Assembly (NCBI RefSeq): GCF_000011065.1
Contig: NC_004663.1
Coordinates: 5,952,001-6,016,000 of the forward strand
Direction: 5' to 3'
Length of the DNA: 64,000 nucleotides
From: Bacteroides thetaiotaomicron VPI-5482
GTDB lineage: Bacteria > Bacteroidota > Bacteroidia > Bacteroidales > Bacteroidaceae
Made by a program: the position numbers and the translations under genes. Shown one piece after another: positions 49,250 through 58,958 of the stretch (position 1 is the stretch's first letter; every line of letters begins with the position of its first letter). The notes under the pieces were generated by a model. The model saw only the letters and a program-made list of their open reading frames with translations. It was not told the DNA's origin and did no database searches.

Positions 49250-51409
49250 ATGAAGAACATGAAAATATTAACTACGGCAGTACTCTGTCTGTTACTCTCT
49301 TTTTCTATGGGTGCAACGGCAATGGCAGAAAGTATCACTTCTCCTGACGGACAATTAAAACTGGATTTTTCGGTCAATGTTCAGGGAGAACCGGTATACG
49401 AACTTACTTATAAAGGAAAGGGAGTGATTAAACCATCAAAGTTGGGACTTGAGTTGAAGAATGATCCGGGACTGATGAATGGGTTTGCGTGCATCGATAC
49501 AAAAACTTCCACCTTCGACGAAACTTGGGAGCCGGTGTGGGGAGAAGTGAAATCCATTCGCAATCATTATAATGAAATGGCTGTCACACTGAATCAGAAG
49601 GCGCAGGACCGGAATATGATCATCCGTTTCCGGCTTTACAATGATGGATTAGGTTTCCGCTATGAATTTCCGCAGCAGAAGAATCTGAATTATTTTGTTA
49701 TTAAGGAAGAACATTCGCAGTTTGCCATGACGGGTGACCATACTGCCTTTTGGATTCCGGGAGATTATGATACCCAGGAATATGATTACACAGAATCCAG
49801 ACTAACAGAAATCCGTGGACTGATGAAAGGGGCTATTACCGACAATGCTTCTCAAACGTCTTTTTCACCAACAGGCGTGCAGACATCTCTGCAAATGAAA
49901 ACAGCCGACGGTCTGTATATTAACCTGCACGAAGCCGCTTTGGTAGATTATTCCTGCATGCATCTCAATCTTGATGACAAAAAACTGATTTTTGAATCAT
50001 GGCTGACACCGGATGCAATGGGAGATAAAGGTTATATGCAGACACCCTGTCAGTCTCCGTGGCGTACGGTGATTGTGAGCGATGATGCACGCGATATCCT
50101 TGCTTCCAAACTGACCTTGAATCTGAACGAACCATGTGCTTATCAAGATGTTTCTTGGATTAAACCGGTGAAGTATATCGGTGTGTGGTGGGAGATGATT
50201 ACCGGAAAAAGCAGTTGGGCATATACAGATGATGTTTATTCCGTCAAACTCGGACAGACGGATTACTCAAAGACAAGCCCTAACGGACGTCACGCTGCCA
50301 ACAATGACAAAGTAAAACGTTATATCGACTTTGCAGCGCAGCATGGTTTCGATCAGGTATTGGTAGAAGGCTGGAATGAAGGCTGGGAAGATTGGTTCGG
50401 CAAATCAAAAGATTATGTGTTTGATTTCGTCACTCCCTATCCGGATTTCGACGTGAAGATGCTAAACGCATATGCCAAAGAGAAAGGGGTGAAGCTGATG
50501 ATGCATCATGAAACATCTGCCTCCGTGCGTAACTACGAACGCCATCTGGATACGGCCTACCAATTTATGGTTGACAACGGATATAATGCCGTGAAAAGTG
50601 GTTATGTTGGCAATATCATTCCTCGGGGCGAACATCACTATGGACAATGGATGAACAACCATTATCTATATGCCGTGACGAAAGCCGCCGATTATAAAAT
50701 CTGTGTGAATGCGCACGAAGCTGTACGTCCTACTGGATTATGCCGTACTTATCCCAACCTGATCGGCAATGAATCGGCACGGGGGACGGAATATGAAGCT
50801 TTTGCCGGTAATAAACCTTTTCATACTACTTTGCTTCCATTCACTCGGCAGATCGGCGGCCCGATGGATTATACACCGGGTATCTTCGACACGAGAATTT
50901 CTTTTCTGGATGGGAAGCATAGCGTTGTACGTACTACTCTGGCGAAACAACTGGCTCTTTACGTAACAATGTACAGTCCTTTGCAGATGGCTGCCGATTT
51001 GCCGGAAAGTTATGAGCGTTATCCGGATGCTTTCCAGTTTATTAAAGATGTAGCCTTGGACTGGGATGACAGCAAATATCTGGAAGCCGAACCGGGGGAT
51101 TATATTACAGTAGCCCGCAAAGCAAAAGGAACCAATCATTGGTTTGTTGGCGGTATTACTGACGAAAACTCCCGTACTGCCGCGTTTACTCTTGATTTTC
51201 TGGAACCGGATAAAGAGTATGTGGCTACCCTGTATGCCGACGGAAAAGAGGCTGACTACGAAAAGAATCCGACTTCCTATCAGATAAAGAAAGGGATCGT
51301 TACGAATAAAACAAAGATGTCCGTCAAGCTGGCACGCAGCGGTGGTTTTGCATTGAGTCTTATCGAAGCAGCTCCATCCGACCGGAAATCAATTAAGAAA
51401 TGGAAATGA
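49250..51409 (+). CDS. GH97 family glycoside hydrolase (SusB-like alpha-glucosidase)
   Basis: A signal peptide (ILTTAVLCLLLSFSMGATAMA) sends this 719-aa enzyme to the periplasm. The N-terminal beta-sandwich (SITSPDGQLKLDFSVNVQGEPVY) precedes the catalytic barrel (VLVEGWNEGWEDW onward) and a C-terminal sandwich. Glu residues that in SusB act as base and acid are in place: MMHHETSASV (about 420), VNAHEAVRPTG (about 488) and IGNESARGTEYEAF (about 507-514). This is the inverting, alpha-glucoside-cleaving subgroup. No SusC/SusD genes are beside it, so it works as an isolated enzyme on maltooligosaccharides or similar. Confidence 0.93.
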   Translation: MKNMKILTTAVLCLLLSFSMGATAMAESITSPDGQLKLDFSVNVQGEPVYELTYKGKGVIKPSKLGLELKNDPGLMNGFACIDTKTSTFDETWEPVWGEVKSIRNHYNEMAVTLNQKAQDRNMIIRFRLYNDGLGFRYEFPQQKNLNYFVIKEEHSQFAMTGDHTAFWIPGDYDTQEYDYTESRLTEIRGLMKGAITDNASQTSFSPTGVQTSLQMKTADGLYINLHEAALVDYSCMHLNLDDKKLIFESWLTPDAMGDKGYMQTPCQSPWRTVIVSDDARDILASKLTLNLNEPCAYQDVSWIKPVKYIGVWWEMITGKSSWAYTDDVYSVKLGQTDYSKTSPNGRHAANNDKVKRYIDFAAQHGFDQVLVEGWNEGWEDWFGKSKDYVFDFVTPYPDFDVKMLNAYAKEKGVKLMMHHETSASVRNYERHLDTAYQFMVDNGYNAVKSGYVGNIIPRGEHHYGQWMNNHYLYAVTKAADYKICVNAHEAVRPTGLCRTYPNLIGNESARGTEYEAFAGNKPFHTTLLPFTRQIGGPMDYTPGIFDTRISFLDGKHSVVRTTLAKQLALYVTMYSPLQMAADLPESYERYPDAFQFIKDVALDWDDSKYLEAEPGDYITVARKAKGTNHWFVGGITDENSRTAAFTLDFLEPDKEYVATLYADGKEADYEKNPTSYQIKKGIVTNKTKMSVKLARSGGFALSLIEAAPSDRKSIKKWK

Positions 51410-51462
51410 GACGCGACTAAAACGATTGTTCAATCTTCTTTGTATTTTTAATAAAATTTAGA

Positions 51463-51507
51463 AGTACTCCGCAAAGAAAATTAAAACTTTGCGGAGTGCT
51501 TTTTTTA
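51463..51507 (+). terminator. Intrinsic terminator after the GH97 gene
   Basis: AGTACTCCGCAAAG (51463-51476) pairs with CTTTGCGGAGTGCT (51487-51500), with one G-T pair, followed by seven T's. Confidence 0.88.
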
Positions 51508-51526
51508 TCGGATGGATTCTTTTTTG

Positions 51527-51534
51527 TACTTTTG
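51527..51534 (+). promoter_or_regulatory. -7 promoter element of the purF-like gene
   Basis: TACTTTTG fits TAnnTTTG, 39 bases before ATG 51574, and supports that start over the longer frame from 51496. Confidence 0.6.
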
Positions 51535-51573
51535 CGCCATCTTTTTTTAAACATTATCAATAAAGAGAACAAC

Positions 51574-52983
51574 ATGGGAGGTTTTTTCGGAACAGTCTCG
51601 AAATCGAGTTGCGTGACTGATTTATTCTATGGTACAGATTATAACTCACATCTGGGTACAAAGCGGGGCGGACTCGCGACTTATAGTCAGGAGAAAGGAT
51701 TTATTCGCTCCATTCACAATCTGGAAAGTACATATTTCCGATCCAAGTTTGAAGGAGAGCTTGATAAATTTAAAGGCAATGCCGGCATAGGCATTATCAG
51801 CGACACAGATGCACAACCCATTATCATCAATTCCCACCTCGGCCGCTTCGCCATCGTCACAGTCGCTAAAATATCGAATATCCAGGAACTGGAAGAAGAC
51901 CTTCTCAACCAAAATATGCACTTCGCCGAACTTAGTTCGAGCAACACCAATCAAACGGAACTCATCGCACTGCTTATCATACAAGGAAGAACCTTCACCG
52001 AAGGTATCGAGAACGTATTCAAACATATCAAGGGTTCTTGTTCTCTGCTGATTCTGACAGAGGATGGCAGTATTATCGCGGCTCGTGACCAATGGGGACG
52101 TACTCCGGTGGTGATCGGCAAGAAAGATGGTGCGTATGCCGCTACCAGCGAGTCATCCAGTTTCCCGAATCTGGATTATGAAATCGAAAAGTATCTGGGA
52201 CCGGGGGAAATAGTACGCATGTATCCCGATCATATCGAGCAGCTTCGCCAACCGAATGAAGGAATGCAGATTTGTTCTTTCCTTTGGGTGTATTATGGTT
52301 TCCCGACCTCTTGTTATGAGGGCAAAAATGTAGAGGAAGTCCGTTTCACCAGTGGAATGAAGATGGGACAGAAGGACGAATCGGAAGTGGATTGTGCCTG
52401 TGGTATCCCTGATTCGGGAGTAGGTATGGCGTTGGGTTATGCGGAAGGTAAAGGAGTTCCTTATCATCGTGCCATTTCAAAATATACACCGACATGGCCT
52501 CGTAGCTTCACACCCAGCAATCAGGAAATGCGTTCGCTGGTTGCAAAGATGAAGCTAATTCCGAATCGTGCCATGCTTCAGGGAAAGCGTCTGCTGTTTT
52601 GTGATGATTCGATTGTGCGTGGAACACAGTTGCGTGATAATGTGAAGATTCTATATGATTATGGAGCGAAAGAGGTACATATGCGTATCGCTTGCCCTCC
52701 GTTGATCTATGCCTGTCCGTTTGTGGGTTTCTCGGCTTCTAAGAATGCTTTGGAGTTGATTACCCGTCGTATTATTAAAGAACTGGAAGGCGATGAGAAT
52801 AAGAATCTGGAGAAATACGCCACTACGGGGTCTCCCGAATACGAGAAAATGGTTAGTATCATAGCCGAGCGTTTCGGACTGACTTCATTGAAATTCAACA
52901 CGCTTGAGACTTTGATTGAAGCTATCGGGCTGCCGAAATGTAAAGTGTGTACGCATTGTTTTGATGGTAGCAGTCACTTTTAA
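51574..52983 (+). CDS. Amidophosphoribosyltransferase-like protein lacking the N-terminal Cys
   Basis: ATG 51574 ([13 protein letters not shown]) gives 469 aa. The N-terminal half follows the class II glutaminase plan ([54 protein letters not shown]). The C-terminal half is the PRTase domain with the PRPP loop [18 protein letters not shown], and a C-terminal CKVCTHC may bind a metal cluster. In PurF the residue after Met is the catalytic Cys (MCGIFG); here it is Gly. It may use ammonia or have another substrate, so I do not assign purF outright. Confidence 0.85.
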
Positions 52984-52996
52984 GTAATATACTGAG

Positions 52997-53039
52997 AAAA
53001 AAGAGCCGTGAATTGTTTGTCAATTCACGGCTCTTTTTT
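52997..53039 (+). terminator. Strong intrinsic terminator after the purF-like gene
   Basis: A perfect 19-bp stem (52997-53015 with 53021-53039, core AGAGCCGTGAATTG) with a 5-base loop begins with A's and ends with T's. Confidence 0.9.
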
Positions 53040-53102
53040 TACCTTTACGGCACTATAAACTATCAAAATGTAAATTGCAAATCATTAAATCGTAAAATAG
53101 AT

Positions 53103-54326
53103 ATGACTTTAGTAGACAGATTTTTGAAGTATGTGAGCTTTGATACACAGTCGGATGAATCAACAGGGCTTACTCCCAGTACTCCGAAACAGATGGTATT
53201 CGCTGAATATCTGAAGACTGAACTGGAATCTTTGGGGTTGGAAGATATTACTTTGGATGAACATGGCTATCTTTTTGCCACGCTTCCTGCTAATATAGAT
53301 AAAAAAGTACCCACTATCGGGTTTATCGCTCATATGGATACAAGTCCCGATATGACAGGAAAAGATGTAACTCCACGTATTGTAAAAGGCTACGATGGGA
53401 CGGATATAGTGCTTTGTGCCGAAGAAAATATCATTCTTTCTCCTGCACAATTTCCGGAACTGCTCGATCATAAAGGAGAGGATTTGATTGTAACAAACGG
53501 CAAGACGCTGCTTGGTGCGGATGATAAAGCGGGAATTGCCGAGATCGTATCAGCAATCGTTTATCTGAAAGAACATCCCGAAATCAAACATGGAAAGATT
53601 CGTATCGGTTTCAATCCGGATGAGGAAATCGGTGAAGGTGCGCATAAGTTCGATGTCGGGAAGTTTGGCTGCGAATGGGCGTATACGATGGATGGTGGTG
53701 AAGTAGGGGAACTGGAGTTTGAAAATTTCAATGCTGCCGCTGCAAAGATTACTTTTAAAGGACGTAATGTACACCCCGGATATGCAAAGAATAAGATGAT
53801 AAATTCGATTCGTGTCGCTAATCAGTTTATCGCAATGTTGCCATCGACGGAAACACCGGAGCAGACTGAAGGGTATGAAGGATTCTATCATCTGATCAGT
53901 ATTCAGGGAGATGTAGAGCAAAGTACAGTGTCTTATATCATTCGCGACCATGACCGTGCCAAGTTTGAGAAACGCAAGGAAGAAATAAAACGTCTGGTTG
54001 CGCAGGTCAACACCGAATATGGAGAAGGTACGGCTACACTTGAATTACGTGACCAATACTATAATATGCGTGAGAAAATAGAACCGGTGATGCACATCAT
54101 CGACACTGCTTTCGCAGCCATGGAGGCGGTAGGAGTGAAGCCGAATGTGAAGCCGATTCGTGGCGGTACGGATGGAGCGCAGCTTTCATTCAAAGGTTTA
54201 CCCTGCCCGAATATTTTTGCCGGCGGTCTTAATTTCCACGGACGTTATGAGTTTGTTCCTATTCAGAATATGGAGAAGGCAATGAACGTCATTGTGAAGA
54301 TTGCCGAACTGGTAGCTTCCAAGTGA
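53103..54326 (+). CDS. pepT: Peptidase T (tripeptide aminopeptidase)
   Basis: PepT is a zinc aminopeptidase of family M20 that removes N-terminal residues from tripeptides in the cytosol. ATG 53103 ([19 protein letters not shown]) gives 407 aa, the usual length. Metal and catalytic motifs are [10 protein letters not shown] (HxD), [13 protein letters not shown] (bridging Asp), [11 protein letters not shown] (Glu-Glu), [10 protein letters not shown] (Asp) and [13 protein letters not shown] (last His). The lid domain begins at [15 protein letters not shown]. It is not interrupted. The gene after it is in the same direction, 49 bases on. Confidence 0.96.
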
Positions 54327-54375
54327 TTACATTCCACGAATATCAATTTATTACTTAAAACTTAATACACAAAAA

Positions 54376-55461
54376 ATGAAAACCACTCCGTTTACAGAGA
54401 AACACATTGCATTAGGTGCTAAAATGCACGAATTTGCAGGCTATAATATGCCTATCGAGTACTCTGGAATTATTGATGAACATCTGACTGTTTGTAATGC
54501 AGTCGGGGTATTTGATGTATCCCATATGGGAGAATTCTGGGTGAAAGGGCCGCAAGCGTTAGCCTTTCTTCAGAAGGTGACTTCCAATAATGTGGCGGCA
54601 CTTGTTCCCGGTAAGATACAATATACCTGCTTCCCTAATGAAGAAGGGGGAATTGTAGATGACTTGCTGGTATATTGCTACGAGCCGGAAAAATATCTGC
54701 TGGTAGTGAATGCGGCCAATATAGAAAAGGACTGGAACTGGTGTGTTTCTCATAATACGGAGGGGGCGGAGCTGGAGAATTCTTCCGATAATATGGCGCA
54801 GCTTGCTGTTCAAGGGCCGAAGGCTATTCTTGCTTTACAGAAGTTGACGGATATCGATCTGTCGGCTATTCCTTATTATACATTTACCGTTGGCCGGTTT
54901 GCGGGGAAAGAGAATGTGATTATCTCCAATACCGGATATACCGGTGCCGGAGGTTTTGAACTTTATTTCTATCCGGATGCTGCCGAGGCGATATGGAAAG
55001 CTGTGTTTGAGGCGGGGGAAGAATTCGGTATCAAGCCGGTGGGACTGGGTGCCCGTGATACGCTTCGTTTGGAAATGGGCTTCTGTCTGTATGGTAATGA
55101 TCTGGATGATAAAACTTCACCGATTGAAGCTGGATTGGGATGGATCACTAAGTTTGTGGAGGGTAAGGAGTTCATTAACCGTCCGATGCTGGAAAAGCAG
55201 AAGTCAGAAGGAACTACCCGCAAACTAGTTGGGTTTGAAATGATTGACCGAGGCATTCCTCGTCATGGCTATGAACTCGTGAATGAGGAAGGGGAAGGTA
55301 TAGGCGTGGTGACTTCCGGAACAATGTCTCCCACTCGCAAGATTGGTATTGGTATGGGATATGTGAAACCGGAATATGCCAAAGTTGGCACGGAAATTTG
55401 TATTGATATGCGTGGACGTAAATTGAAGGCAATAGTGGTGAAGCCACCTTTTAGAAAATAA
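54376..55461 (+). CDS. gcvT: Glycine cleavage system T protein (aminomethyltransferase)
   Basis: GcvT moves the one-carbon unit from the aminomethyl-lipoate of GcvH to tetrahydrofolate and releases ammonia. It begins KTTPFTEKHIALGAKMHEFAGYNMPIEY, the family start. VFDVSHMGEFWVKGP contains the catalytic Asp region, and GYTGAGGFELYFYP and LGARDTLRLEMGFCLYGNDL follow. The C-terminal barrel is VTSGTMSPTRKIGIGMGYV. Length 361 aa is normal. gcvH and gcvP are not in this window, so the system is scattered in this genome. Confidence 0.97.
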   Translation: MKTTPFTEKHIALGAKMHEFAGYNMPIEYSGIIDEHLTVCNAVGVFDVSHMGEFWVKGPQALAFLQKVTSNNVAALVPGKIQYTCFPNEEGGIVDDLLVYCYEPEKYLLVVNAANIEKDWNWCVSHNTEGAELENSSDNMAQLAVQGPKAILALQKLTDIDLSAIPYYTFTVGRFAGKENVIISNTGYTGAGGFELYFYPDAAEAIWKAVFEAGEEFGIKPVGLGARDTLRLEMGFCLYGNDLDDKTSPIEAGLGWITKFVEGKEFINRPMLEKQKSEGTTRKLVGFEMIDRGIPRHGYELVNEEGEGIGVVTSGTMSPTRKIGIGMGYVKPEYAKVGTEICIDMRGRKLKAIVVKPPFRK

Positions 55462-55480
55462 ATCTTGAGTTTATAAAATT

Positions 55481-55519
55481 TTTAGCCCCGGATAGGTTTT
55501 GATACTATCCGGGGCTAAA
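55481..55519 (+). terminator. Intrinsic terminator after gcvT
   Basis: TTTAGCCCCGGATAG (55481-55495) pairs at all 15 positions with 55505-55519 around a 9-base loop; A/T-rich sequence follows. Confidence 0.88.
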
Positions 55520-55560
55520 TTATTTTATGATGGTTGATGTGAAACATATCCGTGAATCTG

Positions 55561-55591
55561 TTGTTTATACGATAGATTTATTTTAATTTTG
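55561..55591 (+). promoter_or_regulatory. Promoter of the cation/proton antiporter gene
   Basis: TTG at 55561-55563 and TAATTTTG at 55584-55591 (TAnnTTTG) are 20 bases apart. The ATG follows at 55612. Confidence 0.65.
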
Positions 55592-55611
55592 TCACCAAAT
55601 ACGATGAAACA

Positions 55612-57885
55612 ATGTCTCAATTACCTACACTCATTGCCGATCTTGCGCTGATATTGATCTGTGCCGGCGTTATGACTTTGTTGTTTAAGAAGTTAAAGCA
55701 ACCTTTGGTGTTGGGATATGTGGTTGCCGGTTTTCTGGCAAGTCCACACATGCCTTATACACCATCAGTAATGGATACCGCCAACATTAAGACATGGGCG
55801 GATATTGGTGTTATCTTCTTGTTGTTTGCTCTTGGTCTGGAGTTCAGTTTTAAGAAAATCGTAAAAGTCGGAGGTTCTGCTATCATCGCTGCCTGCACCA
55901 TCATCTTTTGTATGATATTGCTGGGGATAGGTGTCGGTATGGGATTCGGCTGGCATCGGATGGACAGTCTGTTTCTAGGTGGTATGATTGCGATGTCTTC
56001 TACCACTATTATTTATAAGGCGTTCGATGACTTGGGACTGAGGAAGAAGCAGTTCACCGGGCTTGTACTGAGTATTCTGATTCTGGAGGATATACTGGCT
56101 ATTGTATTGATGGTGATGCTTTCTACGATGGCGGTAAGCCATAACTTTGAAGGCACCGAGATGCTGGAGAGTATTGGTAAACTGCTGTTCTTTCTTATTT
56201 TGTGGTTTGTAGTAGGCATCTATCTGATTCCGGAGTTTTTGAAGCGTTGCAGGAAACTGATGGGAGAGGAAACTCTGCTTATCGTATCATTGGCACTGTG
56301 TTTCGGTATGGTAGTGATGGCAGCCAATACAGGGTTCTCTGCTGCATTCGGTGCGTTTATCATGGGGTCTATTCTGGCAGAAACAATCGAAGCGGAATCT
56401 ATTGACCGGTTGGTGAAGCCGGTGAAAGATCTTTTTGGCGCAATTTTCTTTGTATCGGTGGGGATGATGGTCGATCCTGCAATGATTATTGAATATGCAA
56501 TACCTATCATTGTAATTACGATCGCAGTTATTTTGGGGCAGGCTACCTTCGGAACATTCGGCGTGATTCTTTCCGGCAAACCCTTGAAGACGGCTATGCA
56601 GTGCGGTTTCAGTTTGACTCAGATTGGTGAATTCGCATTTATTATAGCTTCATTGGGTGTATCTCTGCACGTGACGAGCGATTTCTTATATCCGATAGTG
56701 GTAGCAGTTTCTGTGATAACCACTTTCCTGACTCCTTATATGATTCGTCTGGCTGAACCGGCTTCTTCTTTTGTGGATGCTCATTTACCCGCTTCCTGGA
56801 GAAAGTTCTTAATGCGTTATTCTTCGGGCTCGCAAACAGTACTTAATCATGAGAATTTGTGGAAGAAGCTGTTGCTGGCAATGGTACGCATAACTGTGGT
56901 ATATTCAATTGTCAGTATATCCATTATTGCACTGTCTTTCCGTTTTGTCGTCCCATTCTTTAAGGAGAACCTGCCTCATTTCTGGGCGTCATTATTGGGG
57001 GCTGTTTTTATTATCCTTTGCATTTCGCCTTTCCTGCGTGCTATCATGGTGAAGAAAAACCATTCGGTGGAATTTATGACCCTGTGGCATGATAACCGTG
57101 CCAATCGTGCACCATTGGTGTCTACTATTGTCATACGTATTATGATTGCGGCGTTATTTGTCATTTTTGTGATATCGGGATTGTTTAAGGCATCTATTGG
57201 ATTGATTATTGGAGTGGCTGTGCTTGCAGTCTTGTTGATGGTATGGTCGCGTCGTTTGAAAAAGCAATCTATATTGATAGAACGGCGTTTCTTTCAAAAT
57301 CTGCGTTCCAGAGAGGTGCGTGCAGAATATTTGGGAGAGAAGAAACCCGAATATGCCGGACGTCTGTTATCTCATGATCTGCATTTGGCGGATTTGGAGA
57401 TTCCGGGGGAATCCACTTGGGCGGGAAAAACGTTGATGGAACTAAATTTGGGAAAGAAATATGGCATTCATATCGCTTCTATCTTGCGGGGGAAGAGAAG
57501 GATTAATATTCCCGGTGGCTCGGTGCGTCTTTTTCCTATGGACAAGATACAGGTAATAGGAACGGACGAACAATTGAATGTATTTAGCAGTGCCATGCAA
57601 AGTGGTGCGAAGATAGACTGGGAGATGTATGAGAAGGGAGAGATGACTTTGAAGCAGTTTATTATTGATGCAGACTCCGTTTTTCTGGGTAAAACAATCC
57701 GTGAATCGGGTATACGGGATAAGTATCATTGTATGATAGCCGGTGTGGAACGGGAAGATGGAACTCTGATGGTGCCGGATGTAAATGCACCGTTCGAAGA
57801 GGGAGATGTAGTGTGGGTTGTCGGTGAAAAAGAGAACGTGTACCAATTAGTCGATCAAAAAAACGAAAAAATACAGGTGAAATAA
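55612..57885 (+). CDS. CPA2-family cation:proton antiporter with two C-terminal RCK_C (TrkA-C) domains
   Basis: The first 400 residues form the Na+/H+ exchanger domain with about 12 helices. LKQPLVLGYVVAGFLASP and ADIGVIFLLFALGLEFSFKKI are the CPA2 signatures, and FIMGSILAETIEA and FFVSVGMMVDP follow. Three or four further helices occupy residues about 410-550. The cytosolic end holds two RCK_C-type domains (DLEIPGESTWAGKTLMELNL, and DADSVFLGKTIRESGIRDKY). KefB/KefC-type proteins instead carry a TrkA-N (NAD-binding) domain, which is absent. RCK_C domains bind small ligands such as cyclic di-AMP in some systems; that is inference here. Confidence 0.9.
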   Translation: MSQLPTLIADLALILICAGVMTLLFKKLKQPLVLGYVVAGFLASPHMPYTPSVMDTANIKTWADIGVIFLLFALGLEFSFKKIVKVGGSAIIAACTIIFCMILLGIGVGMGFGWHRMDSLFLGGMIAMSSTTIIYKAFDDLGLRKKQFTGLVLSILILEDILAIVLMVMLSTMAVSHNFEGTEMLESIGKLLFFLILWFVVGIYLIPEFLKRCRKLMGEETLLIVSLALCFGMVVMAANTGFSAAFGAFIMGSILAETIEAESIDRLVKPVKDLFGAIFFVSVGMMVDPAMIIEYAIPIIVITIAVILGQATFGTFGVILSGKPLKTAMQCGFSLTQIGEFAFIIASLGVSLHVTSDFLYPIVVAVSVITTFLTPYMIRLAEPASSFVDAHLPASWRKFLMRYSSGSQTVLNHENLWKKLLLAMVRITVVYSIVSISIIALSFRFVVPFFKENLPHFWASLLGAVFIILCISPFLRAIMVKKNHSVEFMTLWHDNRANRAPLVSTIVIRIMIAALFVIFVISGLFKASIGLIIGVAVLAVLLMVWSRRLKKQSILIERRFFQNLRSREVRAEYLGEKKPEYAGRLLSHDLHLADLEIPGESTWAGKTLMELNLGKKYGIHIASILRGKRRINIPGGSVRLFPMDKIQVIGTDEQLNVFSSAMQSGAKIDWEMYEKGEMTLKQFIIDADSVFLGKTIRESGIRDKYHCMIAGVEREDGTLMVPDVNAPFEEGDVVWVVGEKENVYQLVDQKNEKIQVK

Positions 57886-57897
57886 AAGCAGAACGAC

Positions 57898-57905
57898 TAT
57901 TTTTG
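57898..57905 (+). promoter_or_regulatory. -7 promoter element of the HIT gene
   Basis: TATTTTTG fits TAnnTTTG, 30 bases before ATG 57935; the TTG at 57908 is therefore unlikely to be the start. Confidence 0.5.
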
Positions 57906-57934
57906 CTTTGTCAAAACATAAAAATAAGAATATC

Positions 57935-58360
57935 ATGAAGAGTGATCCAAAAGAATGTCTGTATTGCCAGAACAATGAAACTTTGCATAATCTGATGATT
58001 GAGATTGCGCAACTTAGTGTATCACGTGTGTTTTTGTTTAAAGAGCAAACTTATCGGGGGCGTTGCCTCGTTGCTTACAAGGATCACGTAAATGATTTGA
58101 ACGAATTGAGCGATGAAGACCGTAATGCATTTATGGCTGATGTGGCACGTGTTACCCGTGCAATGCAGAAAGCTTTCCAGCCGGAAAAGATCAACTATGG
58201 TGCTTACTCAGATAAATTATCTCATCTGCATTTCCATCTGGCTCCGAAATATGTAGACGGACCTGATTATGGTGGTATATTCCAGATGAATCCGGGAAAA
58301 GTTTATTTGACCGATGCTGAATATCAGGAACTAATTGATGCTGTGAAAGCAAATCTCTAA
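57935..58360 (+). CDS. HIT-family nucleotide hydrolase/transferase
   Basis: ATG 57935 (MKSDPKECLYC) gives 141 aa. The histidine triad is in SHLHFHLAP (HxHxH, about residue 103). The N-terminal CLYCQNN may bind zinc, as in many HIT proteins. GRCLVAYKDHVNDLNELSDE is the conserved middle. Such proteins cleave adenosine phosphoramidates, AMP-lysine or dinucleotides; the substrate here is not known. It is followed by a strong bidirectional terminator. Confidence 0.92.
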   Translation: MKSDPKECLYCQNNETLHNLMIEIAQLSVSRVFLFKEQTYRGRCLVAYKDHVNDLNELSDEDRNAFMADVARVTRAMQKAFQPEKINYGAYSDKLSHLHFHLAPKYVDGPDYGGIFQMNPGKVYLTDAEYQELIDAVKANL

Positions 58361-58380
58361 CCAATAGTTGGTAAAATAGT

Positions 58381-58429
58381 GAACGGTGAATAAACTTGTA
58401 ACTTCATGCTATAAGTTTATTCACCGTTC
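58381..58429. terminator. Bidirectional terminator between HIT and S4-domain genes
   Basis: GAACGGTGAATAAACTT (58381-58397) pairs at all 17 positions with 58413-58429. The genes on either side converge on it. Confidence 0.85.
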
Positions 58430-58434
58430 ATTAT

Positions 58435-58857
58435 TTACTTATCTTCGTCGAAATCAAAGTCGAAATCAAAATCATCCATAAATTCCGGAGCTGTGAATTC
58501 CTCCAGACTTCTGCGGTCTTTTTTGGTTGGACGTCCGGTTCCCCGTGCGCGATCAATGAATCCGCTGATTTTACTCATTTCCAATAGTTCGTATTGGTCG
58601 GGAGTGGTAACGTTTTCCATTACATCGGGTACAAGCTTTGCGCCTACTCGCTTCTCAATAGCTTGCAACACTTTGAATGAATAGGTAATAGGCGGCTTCT
58701 TAACTTGAACTACATCACCCGGCTTTATCATGCGAGATGCCTTTACGTATGCTCCGTTGATAGTGACACGGTTCATCTTGCAGGCTTCGGCGGCAATTGT
58801 GCGTGTCTTGAAAATACGAACAGCCCACATCCATTTATCTATTCTTGCTTCTGCCAT
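58435..58857 (-). CDS. S4-domain RNA-binding protein (Hsp15-like)
   Basis: The N-terminal S4 domain (RIDKWMWAVRIFKTRTIAAEAC, then VTINGAYVKASRMIKPGDVVQV) is that of Hsp15/HslR, which rescues 50S subunits carrying a stalled peptidyl-tRNA. A basic stretch (ARGTGRPTKKDRRSLEEF) follows. The protein ends in a strongly acidic tail with repeated Asp-Phe pairs (DDFDFDFDFDEDK), not found in the E. coli protein as I recall it. Its neighbour is pth, which also deals with peptidyl-tRNA. Confidence 0.88.
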   Translation of the reverse strand: MAEARIDKWMWAVRIFKTRTIAAEACKMNRVTINGAYVKASRMIKPGDVVQVKKPPITYSFKVLQAIEKRVGAKLVPDVMENVTTPDQYELLEMSKISGFIDRARGTGRPTKKDRRSLEEFTAPEFMDDFDFDFDFDEDK

Positions 58858-58958
58858 ATATTGATAATTTATTAATTAACAGTGTACCATGTGTCATGGT
58901 GGAGTACTTAATGACCGTTTGCATATATACGCTGTGAAATAGTCAATTGTACATACTC

